From Pseudomonadota bacterium (lineage in GTDB: Bacteria; Pseudomonadota; Gammaproteobacteria; Burkholderiales; Rhodocyclaceae): 64,000 nucleotides of DNA. A program made the position numbers and the translations under genes. Position 1 is the first letter of the stretch; each line of letters starts with the position of its first letter. The notes below the pieces were generated by a model, which searched no databases, was not told where the DNA came from, and saw only the letters and a program-made list of their open reading frames with translations. Shown here piece by piece: positions 28,659 to 37,831 of the stretch. The stretch spans positions 61,487-125,486 of the forward strand of contig JAKOTN010000083.1 in NCBI GenBank assembly GCA_029776255.1, written 5' to 3'.

Positions 28659-29660
28659 TCACACCCTCTCGCTGCAATCCTGCCCGTAATCCTGCGACTC
28701 ACGACCGGCAAGTCGTCGCAAAAAACCTTGCAAGGCGGGAGGAAGCGGGGCGTCGACAGCCAGCCGTCTATCCTCCAGAGGATGCGGAAAGCCGATCTTC
28801 CAGGCATGCAGAAACATGCGCTTCAAGCCTTGCCGCGCCAACGTCTTGTTCAAGGAAAAATCGCCGTATTTCTCATCGCCAGCGATAGGAAACCCCAAGT
28901 GCGCCAAATGGACGCGAATCTGGTGCGTCCGCCCACTGCGCAACTCCGCTTCCAGCAAACTGAAGTGCTGCCAGCGCGCCAACAGCCGAAAAACCGTATG
29001 CGCCGCCTTGCCTTCGGCGGCAACGCGCACCCGGCGCTCACCTGACTCTTGCAAATATTTCAACAAGGGAAACTTGACGTTGCGCACCTGATCCATCCAG
29101 CGCCCACCGACCAACACCAGATAGCGCTTGTCGGCCGCCCGTTGACCACCGCATCCTCCCTGGCGAAACACCTCATGCAACGCCACCAGCGCCGCGCGTT
29201 TCTTGGCCAGCAGCAAAACACCCGAGGTTTCGCGGTCAAGGCGATGCGCGAGTTCGAGGAAACGCGCTTGCGGGCGTTGCCGACGCAACGCCTCGATCAC
29301 GCCGAAACTCTCGCCGCTGCCGCCATGCACGGCAATGCCGGCGGGTTTATCGACGATCAGCAAGGACTCATCCTCATAGAGCACCGGCAATTGCGCCTTG
29401 AATTCCGCGCCGGCGACCACTTCCGCCTCGGCGCGTGCCATGCGGACCGGTGGAATGCGCAGGACATCCCCGCTTTGCAGGCGGTACGACACCTCCGCGC
29501 GTCGTCCGTTGACACGCACCTGCCCGCTACGGACGATGCTGTAAATATGACTTTTAGGCACCCCCTTGCAATGCTTCAACAGCAGGTTGTCCAGACGCTG
29601 TCCGTGCTCGTTTTCTGTAACTAATGCGTGTGTAACGGAGATTTTGCTAATTTCAGTCAT
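28659..29660 (-). CDS. rluC: 23S rRNA pseudouridine(955/2504/2580) synthase RluC
   Basis: S4 domain (GQRLDNLLLKHCKGVPKSHIYSIVRSGQVRVNGRRA) and ELAHRLDRETSGVLLLAK catalytic motif; divergent from rne, the conserved arrangement. Confidence 0.93.
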   Translation of the reverse strand: MTEISKISVTHALVTENEHGQRLDNLLLKHCKGVPKSHIYSIVRSGQVRVNGRRAEVSYRLQSGDVLRIPPVRMARAEAEVVAGAEFKAQLPVLYEDESLLIVDKPAGIAVHGGSGESFGVIEALRRQRPQARFLELAHRLDRETSGVLLLAKKRAALVALHEVFRQGGCGGQRAADKRYLVLVGGRWMDQVRNVKFPLLKYLQESGERRVRVAAEGKAAHTVFRLLARWQHFSLLEAELRSGRTHQIRVHLAHLGFPIAGDEKYGDFSLNKTLARQGLKRMFLHAWKIGFPHPLEDRRLAVDAPLPPALQGFLRRLAGRESQDYGQDCSERV

Positions 29661-30062
29661 TTTTAATATACTTCTCTTGATTTGCGTCTTGGGTTGAAAG
29701 AGGCGCTGACCCGTTAGACCGTCGAGCCACGGCGATTTGATTTAAATTGCGATGCACTTTTCGGCAGGCTTCAGCCGCCTCGCTTGCGCCAATCTGCGCA
29801 AGGTCCTCTCAACGCCGATCATCTGGTTAAGTACGCTCACCACGAAGTAGCGATACTACTTGAACTACGCGCGCCTAGCACCTGTGGAGCGGCCCAGGAA
29901 GATTCCCGAATCCTTGAATTTTCAAGGTCCGACGAGATATCGAGTCGGCGGAAGACCCCTATTAGTTGCCCAATCGGAATAAACCTCGAGGATGCCAAGC
30001 ACAACTAATCCGTAACTGCCTGCGAAAGGCTTTCCCCCGTGACAGCGCGTGGGAGCAAAAAA
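29661..30062 (+). promoter_or_regulatory. Structured 5' leader upstream of rne
   Basis: About 400 nt non-coding interval containing perfect hairpins AAGTAG-cgata-CTACTT (29845..29861), CCTTGA-attt-TCAAGG (29912..29927), CCGAC-N10-GTCGG (29929..29948). Confidence 0.45.
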
Positions 30063-32924
30063 ATGAAACGCATGCTGTTTAATGCAACACAAGCCGAGGA
30101 ACTCCGTGTTGCCATTGTCGATGGTCAGAAACTAATCGACCTCGATATCGAATCGGCCACCAAGGAGCAGAAAAAGAGCAACATTTATAAAGCGGTCATT
30201 ACGCGCATAGAGCCCAGCCTGGAGGCGGCTTTTGTCGACTATGGCGCTGAACGGCATGGTTTTTTGCCGTTCAAGGAGGTGTCCCGCGCATTTTTCCAGC
30301 CGAGTGTCGACGCGGGCCGCGCAACGATAAAGGAAGCGCTGCGCGAAGGGCAGGAACTGATCGTCCAGGTCGACAAGGACGAACGCGGCAACAAGGGCGC
30401 GGCACTGACCACCTTCGTCAGTCTCGCCGGCCGGTATCTGGTTCTGATGCCGAACAATCCTCGCGGAGGCGGCGTCTCGCGGCGCGTCGAGGGCAATGAG
30501 CGCGCGGAACTGCGCGAAGCCATGGATCAACTGCAGGTTCCGGCGGGCATGAGCCTGATCGCCCGCACCGCGGCCATCGGACGCAACGCCGAAGAGCTGC
30601 AGTGGGACCTCAACTACCTGCTGCAATTGTGGAAAGCCATCGAAGCGGCCGCCGGCCAGCAAAAAGGCGCCTTCCTGATCTACCAGGAAGGGAGTCTGGT
30701 CATTCGCGCGATCCGCGACTATTTCCAGCCGGATATCGGCGAAATCCTGGTCGATACCGATGAAGTCTTCGAGCAGGCACGGCAGTTCATGGAACACGTG
30801 ATGCCGGGAACCGTCAATCGCATCAAGCGTTATCGCGACGATGTGCCGCTGTTCTCCCGCTTCCAGATCGAACACCAGATCGAGTCGGCGTATTCCCGCC
30901 AGGTCAGCCTGCCGTCGGGCGGCGCCATCGTCATCGACCACACCGAGGCACTGGTATCCGTCGACGTCAACTCGGGGCGCTCGACGCGCGGCGCCGACAT
31001 CGAGGAAACGGCACTGAAGACCAACCTCGAGGCCGCCGAGGAAGTGGCCCGCCAGTTCCGTCTGCGCGACCTTGGCGGACTGATCATCATCGACTTCATC
31101 GACATGGAAAACCAGCGCAACCAGCGCGAAGTCGAGAATCGCGTTCGCGACGCCCTGCGTTTCGACCGCGCGCGCGTGCAAACCGGCAAGATCAGCCGTT
31201 TCGGCCTGCTCGAACTGTCGCGACAGCGCCTGCGGCCGGCGCTTGCCGAAACCAGCTACATCCCTTGTCCGCGCTGCTCCGGCACCGGGCACATTCGCAG
31301 CACCGAATCGGCGGCGCTGCATATTCTGCGCATCCTCGAAGAGGAGGCGATGAAGGACAACACCGCCGCCGTTCACGCCCAGGTTCCGGTGGATGTCGCC
31401 ACCTTCCTGCTCAACGAAAAACGGGCCGATGTCCAGGCGGTCGAATTGCGCCAGAAAGTCTCCATTCTGCTGATTCCAAACACCCATCTGGAAACCCCGC
31501 AACATTCCATCGCGCGTATCCGCAACGACGACCTCGGTCACGAGGAGTTGCTGCAACCCTCCTACCGGATGGTGGAAATGCCGTCGGAAGACGATGCCAA
31601 GGATGCCTCGCCGTCCGGCGAGCCGAAACCGCCACGCGCGGAGGCCGCCATCAAGGGCATTGCCGCCGCGCAACCGGCACCGCACATCGCCGAACGCCTC
31701 CCGACACCCGTTCAGCCGGAAGCGCCGGCAACGTTGACCGCCAGGATCGTGAGGAAAATCCGCTCCTGGTTCAACCCGCCGCCGGAAGCAGTGACGCCGC
31801 CGGAGCCGACGGCGCCACGCGGTGGGCAACTGCGCGACACACCGCGCGAGCCGCGTCGCAACGGCCATTCCCGCGGCCCTCGTCGGGACGACAACCGCGA
31901 AACGCCCGAAACACGCGTACCGCGCGAAACCTCCCCGCAGGCGCGCAACGAGGCGCCAAAAACACGCGAACCACGCGAGCCGCGTGAACCCCGCGACCCG
32001 GCAGCCGTGCGCGAACCCCGCCGTCCGCGTGGCGAGCCACGTCGCGAGCAACCGGCCATCGCCGCCAGCACGCCAGTCGCCGCTCCCGCCGCCAAGACGG
32101 AAACCAGCGCCGGCACCGCGCCCCGACCGCCTGCCGGCCCTGAACAGACAGGGCCAGAGGAAACGAGCGGCGCACCGCGTCGCCGCGGCCGTCGTGGCGG
32201 ACGACGCGAACGTGGCGAACGCAGCGAGAAAAGCGAAAATCAACTGGAACTGCTCGCCAGTCCGGCCTCCGTGGGCGAGGATGTCGGCAACAACGCGGCC
32301 ATCCCCGCCGTCGCGTCGGTCGAGAGCGTCGCCGAAACGCCTGTCGTGACACCGGCAGCGGCGGAAACCGCCGAACCACTCACACCTGCAATCACACCAG
32401 CGCTCACGGTCGAAGCGGCGCCGACGAAGACTCCGGAAACGACAACAACGGCAGCGCCTAGCGCGGAGTCCAGCACGGCGCCAGAAGCAATACCGGCCCC
32501 CAGCGCCGCCACGGAAAACCCCGTTCCGCCACCCGCTCTCCCGCCCGTGATCGAAACGGCGACGCCGCAAACCGAGGAGGCACGCGCCACGGTCATCGCC
32601 GATGCGGCACCCGCCGAGACTCCGGTCGTTGCGAACCAATCGACACCCGCCGAGGCGATGGCGACCGAGGCCACTGGCGACGAGGCGACGGTCGAGGTGC
32701 GAAACGCAGCGGCAACCACCGACACGGCAACCGGCAACCCAGCGGCGGACATCCGCCACGCCATCGACGCCAGCGGCCTGGTGATGGTCGAAACGGCGCC
32801 GGATAAAATTCAGACTTGGCAACCTGACACCGGGCGCGACGCGCCGGCGCCGCTCGGGCGTCGCAAACGGGCGACGGTCGTCATCCCCGACGAACCGCTG
32901 GTCATGGTCGAAACCCGGCGCTAG
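30063..32924 (+). CDS. rne: Ribonuclease E
   Basis: [32 protein letters not shown]1 region, [18 protein letters not shown], Zn-link [18 protein letters not shown]; Arg/Pro-rich C-terminal scaffold and conserved C-terminal end. Confidence 0.96.
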   Translation: MKRMLFNATQAEELRVAIVDGQKLIDLDIESATKEQKKSNIYKAVITRIEPSLEAAFVDYGAERHGFLPFKEVSRAFFQPSVDAGRATIKEALREGQELIVQVDKDERGNKGAALTTFVSLAGRYLVLMPNNPRGGGVSRRVEGNERAELREAMDQLQVPAGMSLIARTAAIGRNAEELQWDLNYLLQLWKAIEAAAGQQKGAFLIYQEGSLVIRAIRDYFQPDIGEILVDTDEVFEQARQFMEHVMPGTVNRIKRYRDDVPLFSRFQIEHQIESAYSRQVSLPSGGAIVIDHTEALVSVDVNSGRSTRGADIEETALKTNLEAAEEVARQFRLRDLGGLIIIDFIDMENQRNQREVENRVRDALRFDRARVQTGKISRFGLLELSRQRLRPALAETSYIPCPRCSGTGHIRSTESAALHILRILEEEAMKDNTAAVHAQVPVDVATFLLNEKRADVQAVELRQKVSILLIPNTHLETPQHSIARIRNDDLGHEELLQPSYRMVEMPSEDDAKDASPSGEPKPPRAEAAIKGIAAAQPAPHIAERLPTPVQPEAPATLTARIVRKIRSWFNPPPEAVTPPEPTAPRGGQLRDTPREPRRNGHSRGPRRDDNRETPETRVPRETSPQARNEAPKTREPREPREPRDPAAVREPRRPRGEPRREQPAIAASTPVAAPAAKTETSAGTAPRPPAGPEQTGPEETSGAPRRRGRRGGRRERGERSEKSENQLELLASPASVGEDVGNNAAIPAVASVESVAETPVVTPAAAETAEPLTPAITPALTVEAAPTKTPETTTTAAPSAESSTAPEAIPAPSAATENPVPPPALPPVIETATPQTEEARATVIADAAPAETPVVANQSTPAEAMATEATGDEATVEVRNAAATTDTATGNPAADIRHAIDASGLVMVETAPDKIQTWQPDTGRDAPAPLGRRKRATVVIPDEPLVMVETRR

Positions 32925-32987
32925 GCGCTGACGGCGGGCGCCCCATGGGTAGCCTGCCGCCGCCAAACCGAGGCCCGGAGGCAACGA

Positions 32988-34646
32988 ATGGCCCGCATCC
33001 TGCCCGATGGCTGGCGCGAACTCGCCGTCACCGGCGCCGCGCAACGCGAAATCGAAACCCTGGCCCTCCTGGCCAGTCATCTCTCCGACAACTACACCGT
33101 TTATCACGCCGTACACTGGACGAATCTGGAGCGCGGCCATGCGGTCTTCGGTGACGCCGACTTCGTCATCGTCAATGGCGCCGGCGACTGCCTGCTCATA
33201 GAGCAGCAAAGCGGCTTTCTCGGCGAAACGCCGGAAGGTCTGATCAAGGCGCACGCCGGCAAACACCGGAACATCGTCGCCCAGTTGGCCCGTACCCGCG
33301 AAGCGCTGCGACTGAAACTGCGCGCACGTCCCAGCGGCGGCGAGGTCGCGCTCGACGTCTTGCTGTATTGCCCCGACTACCACGTCAAGTTTCCGCACAC
33401 CGCCGGCCTGCTGCCGGAGCGCATCGTCGACGCGCGGCAACGCCAGAACCTGATCGCCATTCTCCGTGCCATCCTGCCGGAAGCGGCGGCAACGCCGGCC
33501 ACCAAGGATGTTCATCGCGTTCTCGGCGACATCATCCAGCTCGAGAGCGATGTCAGCGCGTTGCTGGGACGCGCCCGCGCGCTGGTCACTCGCGTTTCCG
33601 GCGGCCTGGCCCACTGGGCGCGACAACTCGATATCGAACCTTTCCGGCTACGCGTCACCGGCACCGCCGGCTCGGGCAAAACCCAACTGGCGCTCGCCGA
33701 ATACCGCGATGCCCTAACCAAGGGCCGGCGACCGTTGTACGTCTGCTTCAACCGGCCGCTGGCCGATCATTTCAACGCCATCGCTCCAGCGGGCGGACTG
33801 GCCTGAACCTTCCACACGCTCTGCGACCGCCACCTCCGCGCGCACGGCGAAACACCCGACTTCGGCCACCCCGGCGCGTTCGAGCGACTGGTCGATCGAG
33901 CCACCGAACTGCCGGTCGACGACGACTTGCGCTTCGACACCGTGATCGTCGACGAAGGACAAGACTTTCCGGAGGCCTGGCGCGACCAGGTGTTTCGCCA
34001 TGCCGACCCGGCGGCGCGGCGGCTGTGGCTGGAAGACCCGCTGCAAAATCTTTACGGACGTCCGCCGCTGGCCTTGCCCGGCTGGGTCGGCCTGCGCGCC
34101 GTCGCCAACTATCGCAGCCCGCGTCCAGTGGTACGGCTGCTACAGGATCTGCTGCCGGCGGAAGCGACGATCGAAGCCGTCTCGCCCTTCGACATCGAAG
34201 ACATCGATTTTCTGATCTACCACCACCCCGCCGAGATACCGCAAAAGGTCAAGGAAGCGCTCCGCCGCTGCCACGCGGCCGGTTTCCGCAAGGAAGATAC
34301 CGTTCTGCTCAGTTATCGCGGCCGCGAAAATTCGCAACTGATGTCTCTGACGCAGCTTGGCGCCTACCGCCTGCGCGCTTATTCCGGCCGCCACGATCTT
34401 TTCGGCCAACCGCTACTGTCCACGGGCGATCTGCTGATGGAAACGGTCTATCGCTTCAAGGGTCAGGCGGCGCCGGCGGTGATTTTCGCCGAAATCGATT
34501 TCGAAACGCTGGACGACAAGGCGCTACGCAAACTCTTTGTCGGCGCCACGCGCGCGATTCTCAAACTGGTGCTGGTCGTCTCAGAACGCGCCGCCCTGCA
34601 ATTGCAGGCGCGGCGGCGTCCTCTCCCGCAAACGCAACCCAGATAA
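32988..34646 (+). pseudogene. NERD-domain UvrD/Rep-like helicase interrupted by one in-frame TGA (33804..33806)
   Basis: Part 1 (32988..33806): NERD-like region and Walker A GTAGSGKTQLALAEY. Same frame continues after the TGA: TFHTLCDRHLRAHGETPDF...FDTVIVDEGQDFPEAWRDQVF (Walker B)...FVGATRAILKLVLVVS. Confidence 0.75.
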
Positions 34647-34993
34647 TCGACTGAAATCTTGAATTCAAGCCAGACGCAAGTCCTCGACGAACGGCAGGCC
34701 TAATTTCGCGTTTGGCAAGACGGGGGGCGTTTTCGACATAACGACAAGGCGACCCCACGAGCAGTGAGCAGTTAACCATGCCGCTAAAACCGAGTGTCGG
34801 TTTTTTTTACAACCACCAGATTCAATGGCTAATTTCGAACCCGGAAAAACCATAATATAAAAATTTAATTGTAAAAAAAACAAAATATTATTGTTTTCAA
34901 ACCCTGATTTTCACCCGTCGGCATGATTTTGGCTTTAAGTATAAGGTCGCCGTCCAACCCCGGACGAATCGATAAACTGGGAGGCTAATCATA

Positions 34994-35923
34994 ATGAACT
35001 GCAGGAGAATACGTTTTGCCACGACCGTCCTAATCAGTGCTTTTGGTGGCCTTGCCGTCACGCCGCTACAGGCCGCTTCTATTCCATTTAACTGGGCACT
35101 CAATTATTCCTATAATCCCAACGCTGCAAACACCTTTGATACTGAGCAGACGTTGAACAGCGCACCAGCGACTCCGGCCACATCGACCTATTCGCAATCA
35201 GGTAGTTGGGGAAGCGTCAGTGGCTACGCGTCGGCCAATCTGGCGACCGGCGAATTGAAGTTGCGTAGCAGCGCAACGAACGGCGATGGCACCGCGGCCC
35301 CCTATATGCAAACAAATGCGATCTTCGGCGACAGTTTCACGACAACGGCGACCAGTGGATCGCCGTACACGTGGAACGGTTCCTCCGCGACTTTCAATTT
35401 GGCGTTGACCGGCACGCTTAACGGCGTGGACGCCTCATCGAACGCGGGCGCTTTTGTGATTCTGATGATCCTCAACAAAGGCACGCTTGACCCAGGCCAA
35501 CCACTGATCGGCAGCGTGAACACCAAGCAATATTTCCTTTGGAACCTTGGCAATCCAACCCTCCAGCTCTACTACACGAATCCACAGGGCCAATCCCAGG
35601 CATTAACGACCACCTACAGCTACACCAGCCTTCCACCAACGATCAGCGCGACCTTCGCGCCGGGGGGGGACTTCGACTGGGCACTACTGCTCGGTGCCTC
35701 GGGGCAGGAAATGAACCCTGGTGACTCCTTCGACGTTGATCTTTCGCACACGCTGACACTTAGTTATGTGGGACCAGAAGGTGGAATTACCGCATCCGAA
35801 TCCGGCCAATTTGGGAATATCACGTCACGCAATGGAACCGTGCCTGAACCTAGCGCACTCGCCTTGCTTGGATTGGGGCTTGCTGGACTTGCATATAAAA
35901 GACGAGGAAAAGGAAGCCAATAA
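34994..35923 (+). CDS. PEP-CTERM sorting domain-containing exported protein
   Basis: Signal peptide (ATTVLISAFGGLAVTPLQAAS) and C-terminal VPEPSALALLGLGLAGLAYKRRGK. Confidence 0.93.
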   Translation: MNCRRIRFATTVLISAFGGLAVTPLQAASIPFNWALNYSYNPNAANTFDTEQTLNSAPATPATSTYSQSGSWGSVSGYASANLATGELKLRSSATNGDGTAAPYMQTNAIFGDSFTTTATSGSPYTWNGSSATFNLALTGTLNGVDASSNAGAFVILMILNKGTLDPGQPLIGSVNTKQYFLWNLGNPTLQLYYTNPQGQSQALTTTYSYTSLPPTISATFAPGGDFDWALLLGASGQEMNPGDSFDVDLSHTLTLSYVGPEGGITASESGQFGNITSRNGTVPEPSALALLGLGLAGLAYKRRGKGSQ

Positions 35924-35957
35924 ACCGGCCTGCTGGCCGAATTTTCCCTGGAACTGA

Positions 35958-35996
35958 CGACGGCCTGGCGGCGCGATTCTCGCCGCCAGGCCGTCG
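35958..35996 (+). terminator. Strong hairpin, probable terminator of the PEP-CTERM gene
   Basis: 16-bp perfect stem CGACGGCCTGGCGGCG-cgattct-CGCCGCCAGGCCGTCG, 35 nt after the stop codon. Confidence 0.65.
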
Positions 35997-36278
35997 ACAA
36001 ATCACGGATAGTCGTTCGCTTCAATTTCGATGAAACGTTGTCGATCAGCCCAAGAGGCATTGAATCACCCCGATTTTTTGACGAAGCGACCTTCTTTGGC
36101 CAGATGGAGGCATGACGATGACGGAAATGACCCGCATCAAGGCTTTCGCGCGAAAATCTTAACCTGAATGCCGCATCCCGGAACGAGCCCGTGACAGAAG
36201 ACGATCTGTAGACAGCGAAACGCGCACGGCAATGAAATAATAATAAAACCATAAAGTTATTGAAATCACCTCACCATC

Positions 36279-37820
36279 ATGTCAATCCGCCCATCAAACG
36301 AATCCGCCCTTCATTCATCCGTCGCCCTGCCCGCCATCACACCGCAAGCGGTCTGGACCCACTTCGCCACCCTCTGCCGCTTTCCACGGCCATCGAAAAA
36401 CGAAGGCCCCTTGCGCGACCATCTGCGGCAATGGGCCATGGCGCGCGGCCTGATAACCGTCGTCGACGGCGCCGGCAACCTCATCGTCCGGAAAGCCGCC
36501 ACCCCGGGCCGCGAACGGGTGCCGACCGTGATCCTGCAAGCGCACCTGGACATGGTTTGCGAGAAAAACGACGGTGTGCCGCACGACTTCACGCGCGACC
36601 CGATCGAGCCGATCGTTCGCGACGGCTGGCTGACGGCGTCGGGCACCACCCTGGGCGCGGACAACGGCATCGGCGTGGCGTTGATTCTCGCCGTGCTGGC
36701 CGGCGACGCGCTGGCGCATGGCCCCATCGAGGCGCTATTGACCGTCGACGAAGAAGCCGGCATGGGTGGCGCGCGCGGGCTGGACGGCGGGCTGCTGACC
36801 GGGCGCCTGCTGCTTAATCTGGACACCGAGGAATGGGGCCAGTTCTATCTCGGCTGCGCCGGCGGCATGGATGTCGATGTCCGCCGCACCGGCACGCCAA
36901 CCGCGCCACCGGATCGATACACCGCCTGGCGGATCGATTTGCGCGGGTTGCGCGGTGGCCACTCCGGGGTCGACATCCATGAACAGCGCGGCAACGCCAT
37001 CAAGCTCCTGGTCCGCCTGCTCTGCGATCTGCGACGGCAGTTGCCGCTACGCTTGGCGACGCTGCGCGGCGGCAGTGCCCGCAACGCCTTGCCGCGAGAG
37101 GCGTTCGCGGTGGTCGCCGTTCCAGACACTCCAGATGCTCCAAACCGGCCAGACGTGCCTGACGCGCCCGGCGGTTCGCGCGACGCGTCGGCGACTCTCG
37201 TCGACCGGTTGGCCGACTGGCAAACCGTCTTGCGCCAGGAACTGGCCGGCATCGACGACGACGTGACGCTCGCCTGCGCGGCGACGACGGTCAGCGCGGT
37301 GATGAGCCGCGCGGAAGAGGCGATCTGGCTGGACTCGCTCCAGGCCGCTCCGCACGGCGTGCATCGCATGAGCCGCCGCCTGCCGGGGGTCGTCGAAACC
37401 TCCAACAATCTTGGCATCGTCGATTTGCGCCCGGATGGCGGCCACTGCAACTTCATGGTCCGTTCCTTGCGCGACAGCGGCAGTCAGGCGCTGGCAGCCG
37501 AGATCGCCAGCCTGTTCGCGCTTTCCGAAAGTCAGGTCGCCTGCTCCGGCCACTACCCGGGCTGGACACCGGCAGCGGACTCGCCGCTGCTGACCCTGTG
37601 CGAGCAGGTCTACCGACAACGTTTTGGCGAACAATCGACCCGGCAAGTGATCCATGCCGGCCTGGAATGCGGGTTGATCGCCGCCAAAATCCCCGGGCTG
37701 GACATCGTCTCCTTCGGGCCGACCATCCACGGCGCGCACGCGCCGGGTGAAGCGGTGGACATCGCTTCCGTCGATCGTTGCTGGCAACTCCTGCAAGCGA
37801 TACTCGCCGCCGTCGCTTGA
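36279..37820 (+). CDS. pepD: Aminoacyl-histidine dipeptidase (PepD/beta-Ala-His dipeptidase, M20)
   Basis: ILQAHLDMVCEKN, GTTLGADNGIGVALILAVL, LTVDEEAGMGGARGLD, LLNLDTEEWGQFYLGCAGG, GLRGGHSGVDIHEQRGNAIKLL. Confidence 0.93.
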   Translation: MSIRPSNESALHSSVALPAITPQAVWTHFATLCRFPRPSKNEGPLRDHLRQWAMARGLITVVDGAGNLIVRKAATPGRERVPTVILQAHLDMVCEKNDGVPHDFTRDPIEPIVRDGWLTASGTTLGADNGIGVALILAVLAGDALAHGPIEALLTVDEEAGMGGARGLDGGLLTGRLLLNLDTEEWGQFYLGCAGGMDVDVRRTGTPTAPPDRYTAWRIDLRGLRGGHSGVDIHEQRGNAIKLLVRLLCDLRRQLPLRLATLRGGSARNALPREAFAVVAVPDTPDAPNRPDVPDAPGGSRDASATLVDRLADWQTVLRQELAGIDDDVTLACAATTVSAVMSRAEEAIWLDSLQAAPHGVHRMSRRLPGVVETSNNLGIVDLRPDGGHCNFMVRSLRDSGSQALAAEIASLFALSESQVACSGHYPGWTPAADSPLLTLCEQVYRQRFGEQSTRQVIHAGLECGLIAAKIPGLDIVSFGPTIHGAHAPGEAVDIASVDRCWQLLQAILAAVA

Positions 37821-37831
37821 ACGCCCGGCGG

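Noticed and set aside
30132-33626. 1164-aa minus-strand ORF opposite rne
   Set aside because: Antisense shadow of a GC-rich coding region; rne on the plus strand has unmistakable homology, and the antisense product is low-complexity Arg/Gly/Ala-rich.
33804-33806. TGA as selenocysteine codon
   Set aside because: Helicase family is not a known selenoprotein and I could not identify a convincing SECIS-like hairpin; nonsense mutation or sequencing error is simpler.
33368-34654. 428-aa plus-strand ORF overlapping the helicase
   Set aside because: Out-of-frame Arg/Pro-rich reading; helicase motifs are in the other frame on both sides of the TGA.
34900-34990. Sigma54-type promoter upstream of the PEP-CTERM gene
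   Set aside because: No convincing TGGCAC-N5-TTGC match was found by eye.
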